Assembly (NCBI GenBank): GCA_947087275.1
Contig: CAMUBZ010000001.1
Span: 62,001-126,000 of the forward strand
Direction of reading: 5' to 3'
Length of the DNA stretch: 64,000 bases
Source: an uncultured Candidatus Saccharibacteria bacterium
GTDB lineage: Bacteria > Patescibacteriota > Saccharimonadia > Saccharimonadales > Saccharimonadaceae
Below are positions 7,927 to 15,373 of this stretch, piece by piece. Position numbers and translations under genes: made by a program. Position 1 is the first letter of the stretch; every line of letters begins with the position of its first letter. Below the pieces are notes generated by a model. It did not search any database and was not told where the DNA came from. It saw only the letters and a list, made by a program, of their open reading frames with translations.

Positions 7927-8838
7927 ATGATGATTGAAGAGTGGCTGAAATGGGCAAAAAAACAAATTGCGGCGCTGGACGCTGAACTAATTGCTTTGGC
8001 AGTTTTTACACCAAAAGAGGCGGACCGAAGTTGGCTGGCGACGCATGATGTTGTAAAAATTACAACAAAAATGCAAGAAAAAGCCGATGAAATGGTACAA
8101 AAACGCGCCTCTGGTGTGCCACTGGCTTATATCTTGGGAGAAAAGGAGTTTTATGGGCGCCGGTTTGAGGTAAACTCAGATGTGTTAATTCCCCGCCCAG
8201 AGACGGAGACATTGATTGATTTGATTTGTGAACTACCTTTGCCAAAACAGCCGAGTTTTTTGGAAATTGGCACAGGTAGTGGATGTATTGCTGTGACGTT
8301 GGCTTTGGAATATCCGCAAAGTTATGTGTTGGCGACCGACGTGAGTGTAAAGGCGCTGGATGTGGCATACCAGAATGATATTATTCACGAGGGGCGGGTG
8401 GAATTTATCCAGTCGAATTTGTTGCGGGAAGTGCAGCCAGATGAAGGGCATTTTGATGTTTTGGTGGCGAATTTGCCATATGTGGATCCAGCGTGGGAGT
8501 GGTTGGACCAAAAGAGTCTGAGCCATGAGCCGAGCCGGGCACTGTATGTCAAACAAGATGGCGGCTTGGCATTGTATCATCGGCTATTTAAGGAACTGCG
8601 TTTGCGTCAGGGGCGAGGTGGTTTTGGGGTGGATTATGTGGTGGTGGAGGCTGACCCATGCCAGCATGCGGCTTTGATTCAGATGGCGGAGCGACAAGGA
8701 TTGATTGCGCTCAAGACGCAAGGTTTTGGTATAACTTTTGAACGGCGCCAACGTTATCAGGCGTGGCAGCGCATGCGAAAATTAGTGGATGTTGAAACGC
8801 GGTTGGCTGAAGCCAATAATCAAGACAATAATCACTAA
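7927..8838 (+). CDS. prmC: Release factor glutamine methyltransferase
   Basis: PrmC (HemK) methylates the Gln of the GGQ motif in release factors. In 303 residues it shows the helical N-domain, GVPLAYILGEKEFYGRRF, the SAM motif FLEIGTGSGCIAVTLAL near residue 115, and the substrate-binding motif as NLPY (VANLPYVDP) rather than the usual NPPY. The start at 7927 is chosen because TATAAT (7912-7917) lies nine bases before it; upstream in-frame codons would lie in the promoter. Its last 57 bases overlap the convergent membrane gene. A 19-base palindrome found three times in the window lies within it at 8049-8067. Confidence 0.93.
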   Translation: MMIEEWLKWAKKQIAALDAELIALAVFTPKEADRSWLATHDVVKITTKMQEKADEMVQKRASGVPLAYILGEKEFYGRRFEVNSDVLIPRPETETLIDLICELPLPKQPSFLEIGTGSGCIAVTLALEYPQSYVLATDVSVKALDVAYQNDIIHEGRVEFIQSNLLREVQPDEGHFDVLVANLPYVDPAWEWLDQKSLSHEPSRALYVKQDGGLALYHRLFKELRLRQGRGGFGVDYVVVEADPCQHAALIQMAERQGLIALKTQGFGITFERRQRYQAWQRMRKLVDVETRLAEANNQDNNH

Positions 8839-9567
8839 AAGACTAAATAATACTGGTAAAGCCACATTGGCAAACTTGAGTTTGTTACCGTGTTTGTCGA
8901 GTTCGACATGGATTTGCAAATAGGCATAAGTGAGGACAGACAAAACTAGGCTGAGTTGTGATAAACAAATGCCGGTACTGCCGATGGTGTAAATGATGAG
9001 CCAAGAATAAGATAGCCAAGATACTTCGGCAAAAACTAAGCCACAGACTAGTGAGATGAAGGCGGCGTCGTGATCGCCGTTTTGGACAAGGACGTGGTTG
9101 GAAGCGGCATAGCCAATAAGGAAGCCGGCGATGACAAGGATGGCGGAATCGGTGATGGCGGCAAAAATGCTGGCGGCTGTGGTGCCGAGCAAGACAGCAA
9201 TGACCGATTGCAGAATATTGGAATTAAGCGATGAGCGGGGCTTGATAAAGATTAGCCAGACAGCATAAGCAATCATGAGGGCAATATGCACGGGGAGTAG
9301 TGTGGTGCCGGCAGCATAAGCTAGAAGTACGAAGCTGACGCCAACGATAAAATCAACTAGACTGGAGCGGATATTGAGGAGCCAATAGCGATGGTTGACG
9401 GCAAAAATACGCCATTTGGAAATGACAACAAGCACAAGACCAATGATGCAGTTGCCAGTAATAAGGGTGGCACCAATCGAAGCGACCGCTAGCAAAAGGT
9501 TAAGAATGACATGCAAAAATGAACTGACAATGTTGCGGCTTTTGCGGATGAAAATATAATCAGCCAT
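8782..9567 (-). CDS. Polytopic membrane protein, unknown
   Basis: 261 residues, about seven to eight hydrophobic segments with short loops (for example HVILNLLLAVASIGATLITG, FIVGVSFVLLAYAAGTTLLP, VALPVLFSLLVIIVLIIGF at the end). No catalytic motif seen. The start at 9567 follows TATAAT by eight bases; the longer frame would begin inside the -10 box. The 3' end overlaps prmC convergently. A small integral membrane protein of unknown role, well conserved features not recognised. Confidence 0.65.
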   Translation of the reverse strand: MADYIFIRKSRNIVSSFLHVILNLLLAVASIGATLITGNCIIGLVLVVISKWRIFAVNHRYWLLNIRSSLVDFIVGVSFVLLAYAAGTTLLPVHIALMIAYAVWLIFIKPRSSLNSNILQSVIAVLLGTTAASIFAAITDSAILVIAGFLIGYAASNHVLVQNGDHDAAFISLVCGLVFAEVSWLSYSWLIIYTIGSTGICLSQLSLVLSVLTYAYLQIHVELDKHGNKLKFANVALPVLFSLLVIIVLIIGFSQPRFNIH

Positions 9568-9626
9568 ATGTGACAATTATAGCAAAAGTTTTGTGTGTAG
9601 TAAAATAATTGTGCTATAATGAAAGA

Positions 9627-10268
9627 ATGGAATCAAAACCAAAATTTTTTCAAAAACATCCACTACTAAAAGATATCTTGAGTTTGGCGGTCTTTGTGGC
9701 CTGTGTGATTGGTGGGACGGTGGTGCTGAATGCTTTTGTCTTCCGTTCATATAATGTGGTGGGGCAGAGTATGGAAAATACTTTTCATAATGATGATCGT
9801 GTGATTGTGAATCGGCTGCCGGTGACTTGGGCGCATTTCTTGGGACAAGAATATGTGCCGGAGCGTGGCGACGTGATTGTGTTTGCGAATGGAGCAGCAG
9901 ATGGCCCGTTGACTTGTGGTGTGCCAGACGGCAAGGTGGACCAGTATATCATCAAGCGGGTGATTGCATTTCCGGGCGAGCGCGTAACGGTAAAAGACGG
10001 TGTGTTGATGGTCTATAATGATGAGCACCCAGAGGGTTTCTCGCCAGATGATGACACCCGGGTAGATGAGAATAATGGACCCAAGAAATATAGTTCGGGC
10101 GAGGTAGACATGGTAGTCCCGGAAGGTGAGTTGTTTGTGGCGGGTGACAACCGTGAAGGTTCGCATTCGTTTGACTCGCGTTCTGGGCTCGGGACAGTGC
10201 CATATTGTCGCATTATTGGGCCAGTGGCACTACGGATTTATCCGTTTGACCAAGTGCGGTTGTTCTAG
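9627..10268 (+). CDS. lepB: Signal peptidase I
   Basis: Membrane serine protease that removes signal peptides from exported proteins. 213 residues: one N-terminal membrane segment (~residues 14-36), catalytic Ser in NVVGQSMENTF near residue 46, box with RGDVIVF, catalytic Lys in YIIKRVIAFPGE near 110, and GDNREGSHSFDSR near 175. ATG 9627 is exactly six bases after TATAAT (9615-9620), a leaderless start; the in-frame ATG upstream is inside the promoter. It probably processes the many secreted proteins encoded in this window. Confidence 0.96.
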   Translation: MESKPKFFQKHPLLKDILSLAVFVACVIGGTVVLNAFVFRSYNVVGQSMENTFHNDDRVIVNRLPVTWAHFLGQEYVPERGDVIVFANGAADGPLTCGVPDGKVDQYIIKRVIAFPGERVTVKDGVLMVYNDEHPEGFSPDDDTRVDENNGPKKYSSGEVDMVVPEGELFVAGDNREGSHSFDSRSGLGTVPYCRIIGPVALRIYPFDQVRLF

Positions 10269-10322
10269 TATAATTCTCACAGTTGTGGGCCGTACTTTTG
10301 AGAGAAGGGAGATGGTGAATGT

Positions 10323-11270
10323 ATGTATGGACAAGCAATACGGTGGAAGATACCGGGGCGGCAGCGAAAGATTTTGGCGTTTTCGGATTTACACTTTTGC
10401 GATAAGGTAGCAGGGCGCAGAACTAAAGTTATTTTGTCGATTTTGAAGCGGGTGTGTCAAACCGAAAGGATTGATTATATTTTCTTTTTGGGAGATTTGA
10501 TTAACTCGTTGGATGTATTGAATGATACGGTTTTGAGGGCGGAACTACGCGAGTTTTTGGAGGCCTTGGCGGAAATAGCGCCGCTGATTATCGTGACGGG
10601 TAATCATGATTTGAGTTATTATACGGCCGGTGCTACCAAAGGTATAATGTTCCCAGATCAGTGGTATCGGTGGGTGAGTACGTTGATGTATAACGAGCGC
10701 ATCCATGTTTTAGATGCGATGTTGGGAAGTGAACGGATGATCTTTGATGATGGTGTGATGCGTGTGTTGGGAATGAGTTTGCCGGACGTATGTTATCCAA
10801 CAACGGTATGTCAGGGGCATGATTCGGTTAAAGCGTTTCGGGAATATGCAGAACAAGTACTACCAGAGTTGACGAAGGTGAAAGACCGAGAATATTATCT
10901 GCTGTTACATAATCCGCAGTTCTTGGAGGATGTAGACCTAGACTCGCAGATTGCAGTATTGGCGGGGCATATGCACAATGGCTTGGTGCCACCGGTTTTG
11001 GATGAGGCGACACGGTTTACGAGTCGGGGGCTTGTGGGTCCAGGCTATTATGACCGCAAAGGGCGTAAGCATAGTTATGTGCCTTTTTCTAAGGGCGCAA
11101 GGTACTATCCGCGGATGGGGCGACCATGGTTGACACTGAATGCCTGTACGCATCTGCCACCAGAGAGTTGGCTGTGGAACTTTGACTGGATCTTCCCTGC
11201 GCTGAGTTATGCTGTAATTACTGGTGACGGGGCAGAAATGGAGTGGTCGAGTCGGTATTTCCGGTGTTGA
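10323..11270 (+). CDS. Calcineurin-like metallophosphoesterase
   Basis: 315 residues with the dimetal motifs of the family in order: FSDLHF (residue ~20), FLGDLIN (~56), VTGNHDLSYY (~92), LLHNPQ (~197), LAGHMHNG (~213). No signal peptide or membrane helix, so cytoplasmic. Family members cleave phosphomonoesters or diesters; YaeI-like phosphodiesterases are similar in motif layout, but the substrate here is unknown. The promoter is TATAAT just after lepB; a purine-rich GGAGATGGTG lies before the ATG. Ends in TGA. Confidence 0.85.
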   Translation: MYGQAIRWKIPGRQRKILAFSDLHFCDKVAGRRTKVILSILKRVCQTERIDYIFFLGDLINSLDVLNDTVLRAELREFLEALAEIAPLIIVTGNHDLSYYTAGATKGIMFPDQWYRWVSTLMYNERIHVLDAMLGSERMIFDDGVMRVLGMSLPDVCYPTTVCQGHDSVKAFREYAEQVLPELTKVKDREYYLLLHNPQFLEDVDLDSQIAVLAGHMHNGLVPPVLDEATRFTSRGLVGPGYYDRKGRKHSYVPFSKGARYYPRMGRPWLTLNACTHLPPESWLWNFDWIFPALSYAVITGDGAEMEWSSRYFRC

Positions 11271-11304
11271 GTGATGTTCTCTGTTGTAATTTATCTGTAG
11301 ACAG

Positions 11305-11337
11305 ATAAGACCGCATGTTGGTGCGGTCTTATAAAAT
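11305..11337 (+). terminator. Terminator after the phosphoesterase
   Basis: Eleven-pair stem ATAAGACCGCA/TGCGGTCTTAT with a six-base loop, followed by AAAAT; the T-run is weak. Confidence 0.5.
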
Positions 11338-11350
11338 AGTCATTAAACTA

Positions 11351-11379
11351 TTGACAAAAAGTAAGTTCTGTGATACAAT
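11351..11379 (+). promoter_or_regulatory. Promoter of the 257-aa orphan gene
   Basis: TTGACA (11351-11356), 17-base spacer ending TGTGA, TACAAT (11374-11379). Confidence 0.75.
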
Positions 11380-11421
11380 GGTGGTGAGAAGTAATTTTCT
11401 ATGTTTATAGGAGGGATAAAG

Positions 11422-12195
11422 ATGGATGTTAGATCTTTACAAGAACAAATGGTGCAAAAATATCATGAACGGCTGAGGCAATTAGTGGTTGCCGAATATC
11501 GACGGGATGTGAATGATGCGGTGCTTTGCGGGTTGGATGAGGCAGTTATAATCCTCTCTGAGGAACAAAAAGTATCTGTTATAGCACAGTCGATTGTGGT
11601 GCAACTGGAATGGTTGGGTACCACGAGATACCTTGTTGGTAATGTATTAGATTTGGATACGATACCTTATACGCGCAGGGCGACCGATGCTTTACTTGGT
11701 ACTTTGAGTTCGCAGGACGATGCCTTGTTTCGCAAGGTGGTGGGGCTCTTAGACCAGTTGGCGCATGTTCGCAATATTCAACAAGAGTTGACTGAGATGA
11801 AAAAATCGTGTGTCAGTAAACTGTACTGGGAGATATTTCGGGACAGGGACCATCATTCGCCATCTGTGAAAGGAGTACTTCTACAACAGTTAGAGTGTAC
11901 GGTTTCTCTGATACCCGGGACGTTGGGGTATACATTAGTGCAACAGCGTAGGCAGTTAGGTGATCTGTTTCCGGAAATGAACAATGAGGAGCTGAGGCGT
12001 AAGTTGGCTGGATGTCGTTGCAACTTGCTTGCGGATGTGAGTCCATCTCAGATGGACGATTTTAAGGATAAAATCGTCCGGATAGCACGTCATGTAATGG
12101 CAGATAGTTCAGCAGATGAATTGATAAGTGGGACTAGGGAAACTGTTTTACGTAATGCCGACGCAGTGGCGAAAGAGACGTTCACGCAGATATGA
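11422..12195 (+). CDS. Hypothetical soluble protein (257 aa)
   Basis: Not recognised. ATG 11422 is preferred over 11401 because GGAGGG lies six bases before it. The protein is predicted soluble and mostly alpha-helical, with charged amphipathic stretches (MVQKYHERLRQLVVAEYRRD; QQELTEMKKSCVSKLYWEIF) and no membrane segment. It is a single-gene unit with its own promoter and strong terminator, in an orphan-gene setting next to the palindromic cassette locus. No neighbour suggests a function. Confidence 0.65.
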   Translation: MDVRSLQEQMVQKYHERLRQLVVAEYRRDVNDAVLCGLDEAVIILSEEQKVSVIAQSIVVQLEWLGTTRYLVGNVLDLDTIPYTRRATDALLGTLSSQDDALFRKVVGLLDQLAHVRNIQQELTEMKKSCVSKLYWEIFRDRDHHSPSVKGVLLQQLECTVSLIPGTLGYTLVQQRRQLGDLFPEMNNEELRRKLAGCRCNLLADVSPSQMDDFKDKIVRIARHVMADSSADELISGTRETVLRNADAVAKETFTQI

Positions 12196-12205
12196 TATGA
12201 AGCAC

Positions 12206-12243
12206 AAAAAGCACGGATTAGATAAGATTGTCCGTGCTTTTTA
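12206..12243 (+). terminator. Strong terminator
   Basis: AAAAAGCACGGA (12206-12217) and TCCGTGCTTTTT (12231-12242) form a 12-pair stem ending in a T-run. It ends exactly where the left terminal repeat of the cassette locus begins. Confidence 0.8.
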
Positions 12244-12453
12244 CATACCTAATACAGTACTAAGGCAGCGGAGGGGGAAAGCGTAGTAACGTCCACCATA
12301 CCCATTCGTATCTGACGGATTGACGTTGGTACTCCCAAAATTAAAATCGTACATAAGAGTACTAATATAAGCACGCGCAGATAAATAAAAGCCACCTTGG
12401 CTGGGTGCATTGAGACGTCCAGCAATAAGATATAAGAACCCGCTGCGCACGAA
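12241..12453 (-). pseudogene. Promoterless 3' cassette of a surface-domain gene, left copy
   Basis: Read from 12453 leftwards the frame gives FVRSGFLYLIAGRLN... through GGRYYAFPLRCLSTVLGM and a TAA stop. Its end (AFPLRCLSTVLGM) is identical to the right copy and the middle differs. The pattern VRSG...G..L...S..GGFYLS...PLRC resembles the C-terminal end of the Fibrobacter-type major paralogous domain (FISUMP), a family named from memory of its consensus. There is no start codon with a ribosome site, no promoter and no N-terminal part, so this is a silent gene end, not a working gene. The final ~42 bases form the left arm of the terminal inverted repeat. Confidence 0.7.
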
Positions 12454-12792
12454 AAGAAGCGATCTTTACCTTATCACTTTTTATTTTTCGATAAGGCAAG
12501 ATGATTCAAATAACAGAGGTAGAGCAAAAATTTTACCTTATCAAATTTTAAAAAACGATAAGGTCTTCGTGCGCAGCGGGCGTATATTCTTGACCGGTGT
12601 CGATGGTGTCTTAGAATACACTACGGTACGTGGTTACGGCTGGTCTTCGCGCAGTGCTACGTATGCATCTTCCATTTCTGCTGGTGCTTATTATCTTAGA
12701 GTTGAGCCAGCAGTTGTCATACCATCAAACGGACCATACGATCGCTACAACGCTTTTCCCCTCCGCTGCCTTAGTACTGTATTAGGTATGTA
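12242..12792. repeat. Palindromic locus with two head-to-head C-terminal cassettes
   Basis: Outer inverted repeat: 12242-12284 against 12750-12792, identical over the first ~35 bases with two or three mismatches later; these encode the shared C-terminus. Inner inverted repeat: 15 bases at 12439-12453 against 12566-12580, encoding FVRSG. Between the inner repeats are two 30-base dyads of the form ACCTTATC-N14-GATAAGGY at 12468-12497 and 12535-12564. The variable cassette bodies lie between inner and outer repeats. No target-site duplication and no transposase are visible. Confidence 0.75.
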
Positions 12793-12793
12793 G
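12566..12793 (+). pseudogene. Promoterless 3' cassette of a surface-domain gene, right copy
   Basis: From 12566 the frame reads FVRSGRIFLTGVDGVLEY... WSSRSATYASS ... DRYNAFPLRCLSTVLGM and TAG. It shares the first five and last thirteen residues with the left cassette while the 50-odd residues between differ at most positions. An open frame extends left into the centre but runs through the dyad and the antisense of the other cassette, so it is not credible as a protein start. As with the left copy, no promoter or ribosome site. Likely a donor or remnant of a full-length secreted protein elsewhere in the genome. Confidence 0.7.
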
Positions 12794-12847
12794 GAGTATG
12801 ATAATCTGCCCCTAGTTTTATGCGTTGAATTGTGTTATAATTACAGA

Positions 12848-13846
12848 ATGGACAATATCTGGAATAAGTTACTGCATGGCTTTACGATTTTGGCGCCGAT
12901 GGAAGGTGTGACGGATGTGATTTTTCGTCAGGTAGTGGCGAAGGCGGGGCGGCCAGATTTATTCTTTACAGAGTTTACGAATGTTTCGAGTTTTGCTTCA
13001 GAAAAAGGGCGGGCGAACGCCTTGGAGCGGTTGGAAGTGGTAGAATCGGACGCGCCCATAGTAGCTCAGATTTGGGGGAAAAATCCGGAACATTTTGCGG
13101 AATTGGCGGGGGCGTTGGAAGGTTTGGGCTTTGCTGGATTAGATATTAACATGGGCTGCCCGGATCGACACGTGAATGCGGCTGGAGGGGGCGCGGCGAT
13201 GATTCGGACGCCGGAGTTGGCGGTGGAATGTTTGAACCAAGCACGGCAGGCGACGAAGTTGCCGGTTTCGGTTAAAACGCGGCTGGGGTATACCTATGTG
13301 GATGAATATCGCACTTGGTTGCCGACTCTACTCAAAGAACATCCAGCGGCACTCACGGTACATCTTAGAACGCGCAAAGAAATGTCAAAAGTCCCGGCGC
13401 ATTTTGAGTTGATCCCGGAGATTGCGGGGCTGCGTAAAGCATTCTCTCCAGAGACGAAGTTGGTGATTAATGGTGATATTAAAGGTTTGGCGCAGGCGCG
13501 CGAGTTGACTGTGAAACATCCGCAAGTGGATGGCTGGATGATTGGGCGGGGCGTGTTTGAGAATCCGTATTGTTTTACAGATCATCAGGCGACGCGGGCA
13601 GAGTTGTTAAACTTATTAAATTATCATTTGGATTTGTTTGACGCAAAAGATGCGGAGTTGAAGTTGCAGCGGGCGCAGGCTTTGAGTGAAGGCGGAGATA
13701 TGGAGGTACGTGGGTTGGCGTTTGAGCCGCTGAAGCGATTTTTCAAGGTATATCTACACTCGTTCCCTGGCGCCAGTGACCTTAGGACAAAGTTGATGGA
13801 ATGCAAAAATACGGTTGAGGTACGGCGAATCTTGGCAGAGAGATAA
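12848..13846 (+). CDS. dus: tRNA-dihydrouridine synthase
   Basis: FMN enzyme reducing specific uridines in the tRNA D-loop. The 332-residue TIM barrel shows LAPMEGVTDVIFR at residue 14, DINMGCPDRHVNAAGGGAAM near 100 with the catalytic Cys of GCP, SVKTRLGY near 145, LTVHLRTR near 172 and VINGDI near 210, followed by GWMIGRGVFENPY. The GGGAAM wording after GCP is closest to the DusC style. ATG 12848 is exactly six bases after TATAAT (12836-12841): leaderless. Convergent with der. Confidence 0.93.
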   Translation: MDNIWNKLLHGFTILAPMEGVTDVIFRQVVAKAGRPDLFFTEFTNVSSFASEKGRANALERLEVVESDAPIVAQIWGKNPEHFAELAGALEGLGFAGLDINMGCPDRHVNAAGGGAAMIRTPELAVECLNQARQATKLPVSVKTRLGYTYVDEYRTWLPTLLKEHPAALTVHLRTRKEMSKVPAHFELIPEIAGLRKAFSPETKLVINGDIKGLAQARELTVKHPQVDGWMIGRGVFENPYCFTDHQATRAELLNLLNYHLDLFDAKDAELKLQRAQALSEGGDMEVRGLAFEPLKRFFKVYLHSFPGASDLRTKLMECKNTVEVRRILAER

Positions 13847-15268
13847 TTATTTGCCTTTGCGCTCGGCTTGAGGTTGGTCGTTGCGATAGCTAAACATAAT
13901 TGGTGTTCCAACAAAAGGATATTTTTCGCGGATTTTGCGTTCAAGGAAGCGTTTGTAGGACCAGTGCAAAAGCCCCAGATCGCGGCCATGCACGACGAAC
14001 CAAGGTGGGCAAGTGTCGGTCTGGACGATGTATTTGAGTTTGGGCTTGGTGTTTTTGAGCCCGGCAGGTGGATGCTCGATGACGGCTTCGCTAAGGATTT
14101 TGTTGAGATCAGAAGTTTTGATTTCTAAATGACGTGTGGTGTCGATTTCGGTGGCGAGTTCAAAGAGTTTGGTGACGTTTTGGCCGGTTTCACTGCTGGT
14201 GATAAGTACTGGAGCGTAGGGCAAGAAATTGAAGTCGTATTCAAGTTTATCGAGAATTTCGTCGGTGCTATCGACCAAGTCGGTCTTGGTGAGTACGACA
14301 ATGATTCCCTTGCCAGCTTCAATGATTTGTCCGGCGAGAGTTTGGTCGAGTTTGGAATGTGGCTCGGTGGCGTCGACGAGCAGGGCGCAAATGTCGGCTT
14401 CCTCGATGGCGGCTAGCGTGCGGAGGGCGGAGAATTTCTCGATGCCAACTTCGCGTTTGCCGGGTTTGCGCAGACCGGCGGTGTCGAGAATTTCTAGCGT
14501 GCGGCCATGATAACGAACTTCAACGCGATTGATGTCGCGAGTGGTGCCTTGGCGCGAGCTGACAATGGCTTGTTGTTTTTGACCTAAAGAATTAAACAGG
14601 CTGGATTTGCCAACATTTGGGCGACCAATGAGGGCGATTTTTAAATTATCTTGTGCCGGCGATCGGGTTTCACTCTTTTCAAGAGGCGCGTTCGTGACGC
14701 CCGTCGTTACGGGGTCACGCCGCTCTTCCTCGGCCGAGCCTCCGGATCCTCTTGAGAAAGAGTGAATCCCACTCCCAGTGCGGAGATTTTTTAAAATCGC
14801 GCTTTTGAGGTCTTTGATTCCTTGGCCAGTGGTGGCAGAAATGCGAAAAGTGGCATCAGGCTTGATACCAAGGCGGAGAAATTCCTCATCGGGAAGGCTT
14901 TCGCCAAGGTCGGACTTATTGAGCAGTAGAAAAACCGGCTTACGAGATTTGAGGGCGTTTTTGGCAATTTGTTTGTCTTTGTCATCAAGATATTTAGAAG
15001 AATCCAGGGTGAGCAAAATCAGATCTGCACTTTCGATGGCGTCGGCAATTTGGTCTTGAATACCGGCTTCAAAATCGTCGTCTGGGTCTTTGAGGCCAGC
15101 CGTATCAATCAACAAAAAACGATCGTCGATGCGCGCCATGACGTTATCGCGGGTGGTGCCCTCTTCACGGGCGACGATAGCGATATTTTTGTGCGCAAAA
15201 CGATTAAGTAGGCTGGATTTTCCAGCATTAGTTTGACCAATGAGTGCAACAATCGGAAGTTTTTTCAT
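13847..15268 (-). CDS. der: Ribosome assembly GTPase Der (EngA)
   Basis: Tandem-GTPase needed for large-subunit assembly. 473 residues: G domain 1 with GQTNAGKSS (usually GRPNVGKSS), DTAGLKD and LNKSDL; G domain 2 with GRPNVGKSSLFNSL near residue 215, DTAGLRKPGK and LTKTDL; and the C-terminal KH-like domain. The linker between the two G domains is lengthened by ~38 residues rich in S, G, R, E encoded by a palindromic insertion at 14666-14769. Expressed from TTGACT-17-TATAAT (15291-15319, minus) with a short leader, so not leaderless. The altered first P-loop keeps the GxxxxGKS pattern. Confidence 0.95.
   Translation of the reverse strand: MKKLPIVALIGQTNAGKSSLLNRFAHKNIAIVAREEGTTRDNVMARIDDRFLLIDTAGLKDPDDDFEAGIQDQIADAIESADLILLTLDSSKYLDDKDKQIAKNALKSRKPVFLLLNKSDLGESLPDEEFLRLGIKPDATFRISATTGQGIKDLKSAILKNLRTGSGIHSFSRGSGGSAEEERRDPVTTGVTNAPLEKSETRSPAQDNLKIALIGRPNVGKSSLFNSLGQKQQAIVSSRQGTTRDINRVEVRYHGRTLEILDTAGLRKPGKREVGIEKFSALRTLAAIEEADICALLVDATEPHSKLDQTLAGQIIEAGKGIIVVLTKTDLVDSTDEILDKLEYDFNFLPYAPVLITSSETGQNVTKLFELATEIDTTRHLEIKTSDLNKILSEAVIEHPPAGLKNTKPKLKYIVQTDTCPPWFVVHGRDLGLLHWSYKRFLERKIREKYPFVGTPIMFSYRNDQPQAERKGK
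14666..14769. repeat. Palindromic element inserted in frame in der
   Basis: Arms at 14666-14687 and 14748-14769 are inverted copies with two mismatches in about 21 bases (CACTCTTTTCAAGAGG against CCTCTTGAGAAAGAGTG). Inside are further dyads (GTGAC/GTCAC; CTCGGCCGAG). It encodes the linker between the two GTPase domains without disturbing the frame, in the manner of Rickettsia palindromic elements. Confidence 0.6.
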
Positions 15269-15290
15269 AATAAATATACCTTATCTTTCC

Positions 15291-15319
15291 ATTATATCAC
15301 AGATTTGTCAAAAAGTCAA
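15291..15319 (-). promoter_or_regulatory. Promoter of der
   Basis: Minus strand TTGACT (15314-15319), 17-base spacer TTTTGACAAATCTGTGA, TATAAT (15291-15296). Confidence 0.75.
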
Positions 15320-15373
15320 TAGATTTTGGCAGAATCTGACAAAATTATCACAGAAATATGCTATAATTATGAC

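Noticed and set aside
12410-12793. 127-residue plus-strand ORF across the cassette centre
   Set aside because: Its N-terminal part is antisense to the left cassette and the two dyads; only the part from 12566 looks like real protein sequence.
13100-13220. Loss of a catalytic cysteine in Dus (GGGAAM instead of GACL)
   Set aside because: The catalytic Cys is that of the GCP motif, which is present; DusC-type proteins have GGGAT-like wording here.
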